Shown piece after piece: positions 22,899-34,500 of a stretch of DNA of 64,000 bases. Position numbers and translations under genes: made by a program. Positions within the stretch are counted from its first letter, which is position 1; every line of letters begins with the position of its first letter. Origin of the DNA: Oopsacas minuta (Eukaryota; Porifera; Hexactinellida; Lyssacinosida; Leucopsacidae); contig JAKMXF010000233.1 of the NCBI GenBank assembly GCA_024704765.1, forward strand, positions 62,001 through 126,000, given 5' to 3'. The notes beneath the pieces were generated by a model. The model was not told where the DNA came from. It saw only the letters and a list, made by a program, of their open reading frames with translations, and ran no database searches.

Positions 22899-23160
22899 GC
22901 CAACTGAATTCAATTATTTTGGCAACCGAACTGAAAATTCAATTATAGCTGAGAAGGCGCAACGCCTGAGGACGGATATGTGGATGTAGTGAAGTACCTG
23001 ATGTGTCTGAGTATATGAATCCACACTCTATAAAGGGAAATGTTGAAATGATACCAACATATAGGGCATACAATTTTAATCATTTGCCAAATTAATTGCT
23101 TCGTTTGCCAGAATAATTGAATTTTCAGTTCAGTTGCCAAAATAATTGAATTCATTTGCC
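22899..23160. mobile_element. Short element with 48-bp inverted repeats
   Basis: 22899-22946 is an inverted copy of 23113-23160 with about four mismatches (core AATTCAATTATTTTGGCAAC). The 166-base middle begins with a frame reading EGATPEDGYVDVVKYLM, which looks like part of an ankyrin repeat. The element may have captured a scrap of ankyrin-coding sequence. It sits directly beside the TRP fragment. Confidence 0.75.
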
Positions 23161-24018
23161 AACTTAATGGCGCATCCATATGCCATTAATAGTATTACGC
23201 CTATTTGATGATGATGATGACTACTGTCCAAGGTTCAGTGAACACTGACATCTCGTAGTACAATAGAATAATTACCCTTCATCTCGTAAGATTATTCAAC
23301 AGCTTTATACATTTATAATTGGTGACCAAATCTTCTGTTTTCCTAGAACCTGAAAGATTCCATTAGGAACGCTCATAATTACCTTGTAAAATTGATGAGC
23401 TAAATCTTTTGAATATTTTGAATAGATGTGTATTAAAACGGTTAATTAAATAGACTCAAAAACTTCAACAGAATTCAATAATTAAAATAATTTATTTCAT
23501 GATGAACGAATGTTGTTGTTTGCATGTATCATACAGTAGCCGCTTTGCTTGCTCCCGCTACGCTGCTTGTGAACACACTTCGTGTCTTGAATTTTCAAAA
23601 GAACATCTATTATTTGTAAACGCATGAGTACCCTGAAAGGTGGGAGGTTCGGAATCAGCCTACTCGATTACTTCGGTATAATCGTTGAAACTAATTTTCC
23701 AAGACTATTTAGAATTTTCTTTTCTTTATACACCTTAACAACAACAATAAATTTACATATGGGAAACTAAAATGAGAAATTCAGATTCAGCATGCTTAAA
23801 TACCTATGTATTGCCGTTGGCAGCAAGTGAATGGCGAAGTTGAGACCAGTGCAGTATATGCTCATGTATAAAATTCTTCAAAACTAAGAATTTATGGAGA
23901 TCACTTAAAGAAATGCAACTTAAAATCCAACCAGATTAGATATATATTACAATTACATCCACTAAATTCGGGATTCCTTTATTGCTTCACTTTTCAAAAT
24001 ATCAAGCGTTAGTTAGAA
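23161..24018. other. Intergenic, relative of the 49.3 kb foldback family
   Basis: About 23530-23600 (GCTTGCTCCCGCTACGCTGC ... ACACACTTCGTGTCTTGAATT) and 23635-23780 (GGAATCAGCCTACTCGATTAC ... AACAACAATAAATTTACATAT) parallel the arm and the centre of the foldback at 49270-50140. It is a degraded single-arm copy. No gene. Confidence 0.55.
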
Positions 24019-25928
24019 ATGAGGGAAATGGTACAAATTCAAGTTGGACATCATGGAAACCAAATAGGATACAAGGTGAGCTTATTAATATTAGAACTAC
24101 AGTCAAACCTGCCTAACGGGCACCTCTGTATAACGGTCACCTGCACATAGCGGCCACCTAAAAACACTCCTTCCGATTCCAATTATAATGACCTCTCTAT
24201 AGCGGCCACCATTTTTGTCCCTTACTGCCGCTAAAACTGTCTGTGACGGCCACTACCTCTATATAACAGCCAGTTTCTTTATCTAACGACCACTTTATAT
24301 AGTGGTCGCCTCCCACCATAAGGTCTACCTTTGACAAGTCCCTGGGTGACCATCATTAACTGTATTATCTTAAATATCGGTCACTTGTCCTAAAGGCCAA
24401 CTTCTGTATATCACCACCAACAATTTAAAATTACTACCACACTCGTTATAACGGTCAAGCTCTCTATGGCGGCTACTTTTGGCCAGTCTCTTCAGTGGCC
24501 GTTATAGACAAGTTTGACTATATATCAAAATAATCATTAGTATTTATTACATATATAAACTATTGGATACTTTTTGGACACTTTTGCAAACATTAAAAAC
24601 CAAGTTTACCAACAATAACTTCGTGGTACATAAAACTTATAATAATACATAGGTGACCCCCAATGGTAAGTAACCGAATATAATTACTTGTTTATCCCCA
24701 CTAGTTCTGGGAGTTTATTGGAAGTGAACACAACATAGACATAAATGGCATTCCATTACCAAATGATGATCCTTTCGACTCAAAGGTAAGACAAGAACGT
24801 GCCAATATCTACTATAACGAGACAAAAGCTGGAGTATACATACCAAGAACAGTTCTTGTAGATTTAGATCCTAAGTTCTTAATTGCTGGTCCTCTGTCCA
24901 ATCTGATCCCTAAATGCAACATTATTTATGGATATGGTGGGTGTAATAATAATTGGGCGAAAGGTCATTACACAGATGGTGCTGAAATGATAGATACAAT
25001 ACTAGAGGGTATCCGTAGAGAGGTAGAGTGCTGTGATGCTTTACAGGGATTTCAAATCCCTCATTCACTGGGTGGAGGCACAGGTGCAGGCTTAGGTACA
25101 CTTATTATCTCAAAGTTAAGAGAGGAGTATCCTGATCGGTCCATAATATCATTCAGCGTTACACCTTACTCGAATGCAGGCGATTCAGTGGTAGCTCCTT
25201 ACAATGCAATACTAGCACTTCATCAACTTATGGAAAACACTGATCAAACGTTGCTAATTGACAATGAGGCTTTACTTAAACATTCTTACGGACTTGAGAA
25301 AGGTAATTTCAATAATATGAATTCTTTAGTAGCAAGTATGATGTCTGGACTAACCTCTTGCTTTCGCTTCTCCTCTCCTCTCAACTTGAATTTACAAAAA
25401 ATAGGTGTAAAAATGATCCCATTCCCACGCTTGCACTTCTTCATTTCAGCAGTTGCTCCTAACGCATATGAATCAAAAGTAAGCCACAAGCAAACTTCTG
25501 TTGCAGACCTGACTCAACAAATGTTTGTTCCTAATTATTCCCTAACATCATGTGATCCTTGTAAGGGCAAACACCTTGCTACCACTACTCTATATCAAGG
25601 ATTGATTTCAATTAAAGAAATTGAGGATCAATTACGCATCATACAACCCACTGTAAAGTTTGCAAGAGGATGTTCTGAAAATATTACGACAGCCCTGTGC
25701 AGCATTCCCCAAAAGGATCAAGCAATCAGTTCGACATATGTTATTAACTCTACTGCTATAAAGTGTAGTATACTCCGATTATGTGAGGATTTTAAGAAAC
25801 TTTATGAAAGCTCAGCATTTTTACATTCTTACATTGGGGAGGGCATGGATAATATGGAATTTCTCGAAGCTCTTTCAAACTGTGAGGATCTTGTTACTGA
25901 GTACAAACAATATGAACGTTATTTGTAA
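24019..25928 (+). CDS. Divergent beta-tubulin without acidic tail
   Basis: Exon 1 is 24019-24075 and exon 2 is 24705-25928, giving 426 residues. The intron lies after codon 19, the position of the first intron in many animal beta-tubulin genes. Conserved parts are NNWAKGHYTDGAE, the GTP-binding loop GGGTGAGLGT (143-152; the usual form is GGGTGSGMGT), REEYPDR, VVAPYNA, PFPRLHFF, LTQQMF and GEGMDNMEF. Unusual parts: the N-terminal loop reads QVGHHGNQ instead of QAGQCGNQ, so Cys-12 is lost. The segment after VDLDP lacks the usual SVRSGPFGQ pattern. The protein stops at YKQYERYL, so the glutamate-rich C-terminal tail is absent. It is a beta-class paralogue, probably specialised or poorly polymerising. 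The intron contains a pogo-like element. Confidence 0.93.
24100..24520. mobile_element. Pogo/Tigger-like element inside tubulin intron
   Basis: It begins CAGTCAAACCTGCCTAACGG after TA and ends GGCCGTTATAGACAAGTTTGACTA before TA. The interior is a string of AACGGTCA/GCGGCCAC-type repeats. About 420 bases, non-coding. It makes up two thirds of the only intron of the beta-tubulin gene. Confidence 0.85.
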
Positions 25929-26337
25929 GTTTGTTTCATAATTACGTATATTTAGGGAACTTTGCAAATATACTCTTGTAAGTAGTATCTGAGAGTTTGT
26001 TTATTTTGTATGTTGTATGTCTGAGTTTGTACATAAGACTAGATGACTAGATATTTCATAACATACATATGTTTGCTGTTATGATGGTCACAATGGCTGA
26101 GGAAGGTGCTAAATATCGGTCAGGCTATTGGGTTGATCTAATCTAAAATGGTCAGGCACAGCCATACAATAGGACAGGTTATCGAAAAAGTAGCTATGTC
26201 ATAGCCTGATTGCCCTGAGTCCTCATTTCACTCTTCATGTAACCTCAAATTCCTCATTCTTGTAAGTATGTATGTATTATTAATAATTTATTTATATTTT
26301 TATCACATTACTGCCATTTAAAGACAATATTAGTCAA
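25929..26337. other. Intergenic gap, nothing recognised
   Basis: This lies between the tubulin stop and the first IgGFc-head start. Near 26080-26180 GGTCA-containing half repeats occur (ATGGTCACAATGG, AATGGTCAGGCACAG). They are probably a degraded element; no ends identified. Confidence 0.35.
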
Positions 26338-27004
26338 ATGAAAGATTTCCTCTACATATCATATATTATTTGTTTCATATCTGCTTCAACATTAATTGGA
26401 CCAGTATTTCTTCTGGATGAATGCAATTCAAATGTATTAGGGAAGAATTTTGTTTTGGGATTCCCTGATAATTACGAGCTACAGGAACCCAATATTCAGT
26501 TACATATCCTGTTAGTATCATTCAATACAGAAATGACTCAAGTGAAGTTGACAGGCAAGTTTCCCCTCTCAAATGGTTCCACTTTCGGTAAAATAGTATC
26601 TCTACATCCTGGTGAGTATGAACGTGTGATAGTGCCTTCAGAGTATGAAATTATAGGAACTGAGAAAAGTTTAAAAACTATTGAAATAGAATCTGATTAC
26701 AAGATATCAGTATACGCTATTCACTTAGAAGCTTTCACAACTGATGGGTACTTAGCTATCCCCTGTTGAAAATCTTGGTACTCAGTATGTTATAGCTACA
26801 TATCAGAGTACGAGGACCGCCTTTAATACATTATTTGCGATACTATCTACAACAGATAATACAGTAGTGACAGTACTGCTAAGTAATGAAGTCATTTATA
26901 ATGGCACAACCTACTCACAAGGAGATACACTGACTCTAGAGCTGAAGAGATATGAGGCTGTTCAAATTCAAAGTGCTACATCTTCTTTAGACAATGATTT
27001 AACT
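26338..27004 (+). pseudogene. Truncated copy 1 of IgGFc-binding-head protein
   Basis: A signal peptide (residues 1-27) is followed by an IgGFc-binding-type N-terminal domain (start ECNSNVLGKNFVLGFPDNY, then TTDGYLAIP). It is nearly identical to residues 26-138 of the gene at 31517-35050 (three differences in about 110 residues). The frame breaks at 26757-26766, where an extra C in a CCCC run gives a stop. Removing one C restores LAIPVENLGTQ and opens the frame to 27004, where the coding sequence ends abruptly at a hAT element. The rest of the protein is missing. The signal peptide is quite unlike that of copy 2, and identity starts sharply at the first mature Cys. Confidence 0.85.
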
Positions 27005-29405
27005 CAGGGGTGCCCAACTCGATTTAATTGCGGCCCACATTGGCTTCCTCAATAGTTTGGTGGGCCACATGGACCAATTTATAATTTTCAGATTTATTTA
27101 GAGAAAATTTGTTGGAATATCCAAGTGGAAATGCTACAGAAAGGGAACACACATATGAAATATTGGCAGACTACAGAAAATGATCAAAAATACTAACTAA
27201 TAAGAAACCCGAATACTCATTTTACCACCGCTAATACGAGTACAGACAATGATTTACTACTTTGACATGGATGACGATTGATGACGCATAGGTCTGACTA
27301 TATGGTCGATGTTTTGTTCCATATCCGTAGTAGCTATTCTTAATGTATCTTCGAGATGTCTATCAGTTAAAACAGTTCTGCATTTGCTTTTTACTAGCTT
27401 CATTTGGGAGAACAGTTGTTCACATATGTATGTGCTCCCAAATAAACAAGCCATCATCTTACAATGCTTGATAAGATTGGGGTAATCTGATGATGATAAA
27501 TACTTTTGATAAAAGTCCATCAGTGTGACATCATTGAATTTTGCTTTCAAGTCCTGGTTACATTACATGTCAACCAATTCTAGCTGGAGATGCTCGGGGA
27601 GTTCAATAGGTTCTAAAGGGAAATGATTTGAGAATATAGCGAAGTTTACAATATTGCTACGAAGATCTTTAAATCTATTCTCGAATTCTTTGCGCAGGGA
27701 ATTGATTTCGATTGCGTATACACCTGTATCTGGAGGGGAATGTTTTGATAAGGTTTCAAAGTGATAAAGATTTCCTTCTATTAATTGTTTTTCCCATATC
27801 TCGAGCTTTCTTCCAAAAGCGCAAATGAAGTCAAACAAATTGTGAATAAGCAGATTTTTCCTTGTAATTTTGAGTTGAGGTTATTCAAATATTGAGTGAT
27901 ATCGACCAAAAATGCCAAGTCACACAACCATAATGGATCATTGAGATGAAAAACTGGTTTCCCCTTCTCCTCCATAAAATGAAATACTTCTTCTTTGAGT
28001 TCATAAAAGCGTCGAAGCATCGCACCCCTACTTAACCATCGTACTTCCGTATAGTAAAGAAGGTCTCCATATTGAGAATCCATTTCGTCTAAAAGTTTTC
28101 GAAATTGTCGATGATTGAGTCCTCGAGCACGAATGAAGTTGACAGTTTTCACTGCTATTTCCATTACACCCTGCATTCTTAATGACTTTGAACAGAGATT
28201 TTCCTGGTGAATTATACAATGCACTTTGACTAATTTCATAGTACTACTTCCTGAATTGATCCTTTCTTTCTCCAGAAGAGCAACGAAGCCCCTTTCCTTC
28301 CCAATCATTGATGGTGCGCCATCTGTCGTTACCCCACATAAATTATTCAACTTAAGTCCGATAGCATCAATTCCATTCATCACCGCTTTATAAATATCAA
28401 CTCCAGTTGTTTTATCGTGAAGGCTGTGTAAGTTCGCCAATTCTTCTGTAAGATTAAACTTTGAATCGATTCCTCTTACAAAAACAGCAAGTTGGGCAGT
28501 ATCAGTGGCATCTGTGCTCTCATCAAGGGCCAGAGAATAGTACTGGAACTCACTCGCACGTTTTTCTAAAGTAAGTTTTAAGTCTGTTGATAAGTTTTCT
28601 ATCCTACGGCTAATTGTCATTCTTGAAAGGCTAATGTTTTCAAATAACTTCTGTTTCTCTGGGCACATAATTTGCGCCAAAGTAATAACACACTCCTTGA
28701 TAAATTCACCATCAGTAAATGGCTTATATTTCTTTGCAATAAGTTTGGAAATGGCAAAGCTTGCACGAACAGCTTTTTCTGACTCAGAATTAGTATTTGT
28801 AAAAGTATTTTGCTGGACCGAAAGTTCCCTTATTAATGATTGTACTCTATCCTTCCGTATCTGCCCTGAGCATGCTTTGTAATCTTGATGTTTAGCACTA
28901 TAGTGTCTTTGGATGTTGTACTCTTTCATCACTGCGATGACCTGCTTGCATATTAAGCAAGTTGGTTTGTTTTTGAAGTTGGTGAAAAAGTATTTCTCGG
29001 TCCAGCTGTCGTTGAAAGTTCTACTCTCGATATCAACTTTCCTTTTCTTAGAACAAGGCTCCATTAATATAAATGATATATATATTCTACAGGTAATTTA
29101 GGAGATGAGTAAACGCAGTATCTGAATTTCAATTATAAGCTTAGAATTATACTAGTTTATATTTATACACCGCTAAGGATTATTATTACTAAACACATGC
29201 ACCTGTCGTGTATTGAAAATGAATAAGAATCCTCAAAATGTCAAATACATTGAAATTCGACACCCAGTATGAATGCTATCGAAATGTGGCTTAGGAATTG
29301 TTCATGAAGAAATAGTATATATTACAAAGTGCAAATTTGCGCGGGCCGGATAAAATTATTACGCGGGCCAGATTTGGCCCGCGGGCCGTATGTTGGGCAC
29401 CCCTG
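27005..29405 (-). mobile_element. hAT-family DNA transposon, 2.4 kb, with transposase relic
   Basis: The ends are inverted: CAGGGGTGCCCAAC on the left and GTTGGGCACCCCTG on the right, with GC-rich GCGGGCCAGATTTGGCCCG repeats inside the right end. It encodes a hAT transposase on the minus strand. The eight bases on the left (ATTTAACT) and on the right (GTGTATAA) do not match, so no target duplication is visible. The right flank does not continue the interrupted IgGFc gene. One flank was therefore lost or rearranged after insertion. Confidence 0.92.
27257..29064 (-). pseudogene. hAT transposase (BED-finger, GTF2IRD2/ZMYM-like), broken
   Basis: The N-terminus has a BED-type zinc finger (CLICKQVIAVMKEYNIQRHY...H). 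The catalytic region includes YSLALDESTDATDTAQL, GVTTDGAPSMIG, VHCIIHQENLCSK and VRWLSRGAML. The C-terminal dimerisation part has CEQLFSQMKLVKSKCRT. Two lesions break it. One is a missing A in the A5 run near 27866-27870; the frame would otherwise continue as LQGKNLLIHNLFDF. The other is a CAA-to-TAA type stop near 27561 between LVDM and CNQDLKAKF. The protein would be about 600 residues. Only two lesions suggest a fairly recent element. Confidence 0.9.
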
Positions 29406-29560
29406 GTGTATAACGTACTATCATCCAGAAAGACAATTCGAATTTCTCCATAAACTCTCTTAGCAATAGTATATTCCTTATTTCCTTATTTCTTCATTTT
29501 ATTTGTTTCTCTTACTTTCTTAATTATATTTCTAAATATTTTTACGGTTATTACCACGTT

Positions 29561-29730
29561 TGTTCGTCTTTAGTTGGGAATATTACTTTCATGTATTAGC
29601 TAGTTTATTACATGACTAATAAACGTGCTCTTCCCCTAAACTATTATTTAATTGTCATTCTTCCTTCACTTGCTTGTTATCATAATAGCTAATTGATGTA
29701 TTTATTTTCTATAATTATATTTGCTCAGAA
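29561..29730 (+). repeat. Inverted copy of the TRP gene 3' end and downstream flank
   Basis: It matches the reverse complement of about 19444-19601: TGTTCGTCTTTAGTTGGG (the last TRP codons and stop) followed by about 150 bases of 3' flank with small indels. No TRP coding sequence precedes it beyond roughly four codons. It sits about 155 bases beyond the hAT element. Confidence 0.85.
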
Positions 29731-29745
29731 TACAAATTTCAAACA

Positions 29746-30304
29746 CAGGGTGTTTCACCATTTCTATCACAAAAATATCATTTTTTGCTAAAAAGTATAG
29801 AACCACCTGGTTCATTATTTTTTAATTTATTCAGGAGTTTAAGACATTTTTATATCGCAAAGATGGAGTAGTTGAGTGATACCCAAAGTAAATACAGATG
29901 GTGGAATTCTATCCTTGAAATAGGTCAATTTTAGGAGTCACCGCAAAGTAAGTCATTATGATGTCATCCTCGGAATGTTCCATTAAAGTCTATAAAACCA
30001 ATCGCCCAATTCTTGAAGAACCCAGAACTAAAGTTTAATACATTATCTCACAAATAACGCCACTTACTTGTATAATAAACCAGATAAATATTTTGGTATC
30101 AGCTTAAACATGTTATGGCAGAAAAGGATCTAACTTTGAACTTACTATTTATGAACAAATTTCGTTTGGTTGTAACCGTTTGTTTCTTTGTTTTCATAAA
30201 TGTCAATACATTATCTATCATATGAGACCAAGTTTATTTATTTATCTTGGTCATGAGTTTAATTCAAGCAATTTCTTATTGTGAATCGATCGGTGAAACA
30301 CCTG
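29746..30304. mobile_element. Short element with CAGGGTGTTTCACC ends
   Basis: The left end CAGGGTGTTTCACC and right end GGTGAAACACCTG are inverted, about 560 bases apart. No open frame. Family not known. Confidence 0.6.
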
Positions 30305-31516
30305 TACTTCTCCAAATCATTTTTCAGGCGATTCTAACTTTAATCGCAAAATTCTAAACATGAACATATTTTCGTAATCAATACACTATTTTCTTATAGC
30401 TCTGCAATGAATCACCTCTACTTCACTTATTTTCAAATATTATAGACTGAAATTGTATAGTACTTGCGATCCAAAGTATTTATGAGATTTAGCACATTTT
30501 ACATTTAGTAGAACTGTAATTCTATAACTGGTCTTATGTCTCTGTACCTCCTGGGTGTATCTGGAGCGATATCTAGTTTTTGTTCGAACGAAATAATGAA
30601 TAATGAACAATGAACCACCCGCCCCAATGAGAAATTCGAATAGCCTTATGTGTAAGTATAACCATTATAATTTAGGGCTGGATTACTATACTCCATATTA
30701 GATGTTGTTGTATTCCTGAAGGAGAGATTTAATCCCAATTATATATAATTACGTTCCCAACTTTCAACCACAATACAATAGAGATATACTACCATATAAG
30801 GAATTAAAGGTAGGGATGATACATCTGTTGATGAGTCATATAATTCAAATACTGGGTACAATGTGATATTGAGTTATGAAATTTAATCCAGTTTGATACA
30901 AAAATATTGTCTTACAAACCATCAACAAAGCGTAAAGGCGGTATTCAATTTTAAATATTGATTTGGACAGCGAATTTAAGAGAATCTAAAAATCTAAAAT
31001 TACAATATGCTCCGACATCAATTTATACCCAGGGGATTAATCTATGCTAGCCCAGTTTAACCTCCGCGGTATATTCAGTCCTAGTCTAGTTTATACTCGG
31101 GGTTAAACGGGGTGGGAATTAATCTGGGCTGCTACACTGGAAATTAGGCATGCCCCATAAATCGCAGGATACCATTACAATCCTGCAAACGAATAACTGT
31201 TCCAATTAACAAGAAACAAAACTAGGGAGCACTTACTCCTGCCCTTCTCCCAGAGTTAGCGCTAATAGCACACTTTTTGTGGAATTTCTGCCCAAGATTG
31301 CAATAGGGCATCTCCCTGTCCCCGTGACTACTACAAATACCAAGGCAAGAATCTAGAATATATGATTGATAAAATTAACAATGAATTGAATAAAATGAAA
31401 AAATAGGAAAAGAAAGTAGATAAAAAGATAGAATGTGTGATAATAAATTCGCAAAAAAAGGAAATTACTTAGTTAGCCTACATAGTAAGAAGAAAAAGAA
31501 GTAAAGGGTATATACT
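30305..31516. other. Intergenic, degraded repeats
   Basis: Near 30530-30655 (GGGTGTATCTGGAG ... CCACCCGCCCC ... CCTTATGTGT) it resembles the element at 47623-47982. Otherwise AT-rich with no gene seen. Confidence 0.4.
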
Positions 31517-34500
31517 TCATCTTCTGGACGATCTCAAGTATTGAATGATGGATAGTATGATTCCAATAACAGAAATCATGAGAAGAATAAGTAGTATAGC
31601 TACGATGATAGCGACAGTAATGAATACGCTATTACTTATTGAATTACAAGATGGGAAAGAATCGGACCAGATGCCATCTCCACTACAGCTGATTATCTCA
31701 GGGCCTTCAAGGGCAAAACCATCATAACATTGTATTCTGATAACATTACCAGCGAAATAAACAGATCCATTGAAATACCCATTCTCAACCAAACCTGGAA
31801 ACCCACAACTGATAGTTTTGACAGAATTGTTCATGATTTCTTCTACAATATTTGTAAATATCAGAGTCTCATTAGCGAATGATAACACCCCAGTAGTTAC
31901 AGCATCAAACAGACAAGGGAAAGAGTCCCCACAGAGTTCTTTAACTTCAGAACTCACTTGTTCTAGATCTGGTGAAATGAATGATGGTAGAAAAGAGGGG
32001 GATAGAATAGGTATTGTAATCGAATGGTGTTTGATAACTGAATATTGAATCAGATTCACTTATCATCCATTCTAAGCCAAATTCATAATGTATTTGTGAG
32101 AGAGTTGAATTAGTCAGAATGCTACTACCATCAGGTGACGTCAGATCATCACTAGTGTCCCCGTTAAAGTTACCAAGGAGACCTTCCATGTTCCCTTTGA
32201 ATATATCAATCAATTGAAGGAGAAATGACATAAATTCAGAGAAAAGATAGATTCTCAAAGATACTCCACTGTTGAATTGGACATTAACTTGTGAGAAATC
32301 CTCCGTAATTCTAAGAGTTACTCCATTTGCTATTCTCTTCAATAGGATACCATCTTTGAGTTGGAAGGATTCATTATCAATGAAAATGAGAGTTTGATTA
32401 AGAATATTTCTCTGTAACTGAATCTTGCTAGAATTGTGTGTTTGAATAGCAAATGCTGTGTAAACTGAAGCGCCGGTATTCAGATATATTTCCATACGAG
32501 CTTGAAATGTAAAGTTGTAGAGTGGAGATATAGCTAATGTGAATTCTCCTGCTCCATTAAAAGTGTATTGTAGTCCATCCAATGTTGTAAAATGAGGATC
32601 CCCTTGTGTATTAGCAACAAACGGGGACTCATAAGCTGAACAGTCATCAGCTGGTCTGGCTGAGGAATAATATCCACAATTATTTGTCAGGTAACAACAG
32701 GCAAACCATGGTAATACATCGTATGTGAAATGCAATGCTATATTAAAATTAGGGCTGTAGGTATCAGCTGTACCCGCTCCTATTTCAAGGTTAATAATTC
32801 CATCTGTATAACAACACTGTTGACCTGAATTAGTACTGGAGGGTGTTGCTGATCGGAAACAAATTGAAGATCCTTCATGGAAGAAGTCAATAAATTCTGA
32901 AGATTCCTGAAAATTTGTATCAGCAAGGGCTCCCATTTCAGTACAAGGACAGGGATCTAACCCGCTGGGCATTTCTTCCAGAATGTCTTCGAATGCTGCA
33001 CAAATTGATGGATCAAGTTCAGTGGAAAAAGATACTATAGTTAAGCGAGCAGTAATATATATGTGGCTTGATTGTCGTAGTACAATTACTCCAATTGTCA
33101 AATTATCATCAACAATTAATCGTCTTCTGCGAATTGGCAAAAGGGATTCTATGGTCAAAGACAGAGTACCAGAATTCACTACTGGCATCAGAGGAGACAA
33201 AAACTCCCAAACAGGGACAGCAAATGATGGAGACAATATGAGAAAGTCTAACATTAAATCATCCCTTGATTCTACAAATAACACAGGGTCCCAAGTTAAA
33301 GATATTTCTAATCCTTCAGTATAATCGATTATAGGGATATTGTCTGAGTGTTGAATTGTTATTTGTGGCAATAAGGTTTATTCATCAGCAATGTATATTA
33401 GCCCAGTGAAAGGGAAATTATCCCCAGCATCAAGAGATACATATAATGTAATGAAACCAACCTGAAAGGTTGGCAGTGTGAAACAATTTACCACATTATA
33501 TAAATCAGTAAATTCTCCTTCTAATAACTCTTCATCATTTATTCCAACTCTACACTTAACACTACTCACATCAGAGAAGATAACTCCAGATTCACAAGGT
33601 AAACTAATGGCCAGTCTCTCTCCTCCTAACTGTCGTACATTAAACGGGTTAATTGTTACAAATCGCTCACTGCTGGGTAGGGAGAGTCCAGCTGCATAGC
33701 CATATGTTTCATCACGTTCGTATCCATATACAATAGCTGACATTGGAGATGACTCATCTACAACTTGTGTGATAAAATACAATGCTTCCATTCGAGGTAA
33801 TTCTACTATTAACAACGTATAATCAGAATCACTAATAGTAGTCTCTTTCACTAGAGAGGGTAATGAATTGTTAGCAGTAACTATTGATTGATTATTCAAT
33901 CGGATTGTAGGCCTTTCATCTGTTTTGACAATTATATTCACAAAATTAATAAACCCATTAATATTGCCTCCAGCATGTGTGGGAGTAGTGAATCCTAGAA
34001 AAGGAGTGAATTGATTCTCAGAAGGAACCTGTATTAGAGAAGGATCAACAACTGAACCATTGATACGTATTAATATTTGAACGAGCAATGCTGGTTGAGT
34101 TGTTGTAATAATTCCATTTCCATACAAATCATCTTCCCATACTTCTCCTGGTCCTAATGTTATTCCCGTACCATTATATGTAAATACAGTATTACTGAAA
34201 TATGCAATCATTCGAAATCGCGAAAAGTCACCATCATCTGGTGGGTTAGAATAGAAGTGTTTAGTTCCCCAACTATTCACTGGAATACTCTGTTCTAGAA
34301 TTACATCACAAAATGAACCTACAGAATTAGCACATTGATGACCACTAATGACAGCTATAGGGTTGTTACTATCTACAATAGATCCAGTTAAATCATTGTC
34401 TAAAGAAGATGTAGCACTTTGAATTTGAACAGCCTCATATCTCTTCAGCTCTAGAGTCAATGTATCTCCTTGTGAGTAGGTTGTGCCATTATAAATGATT

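Noticed and set aside
31545-33699. Plus-strand open frames across the IgGFc/AMOP/VWD/Sushi gene
   Set aside because: Antisense shadows; the minus-strand frames contain all recognisable domains.
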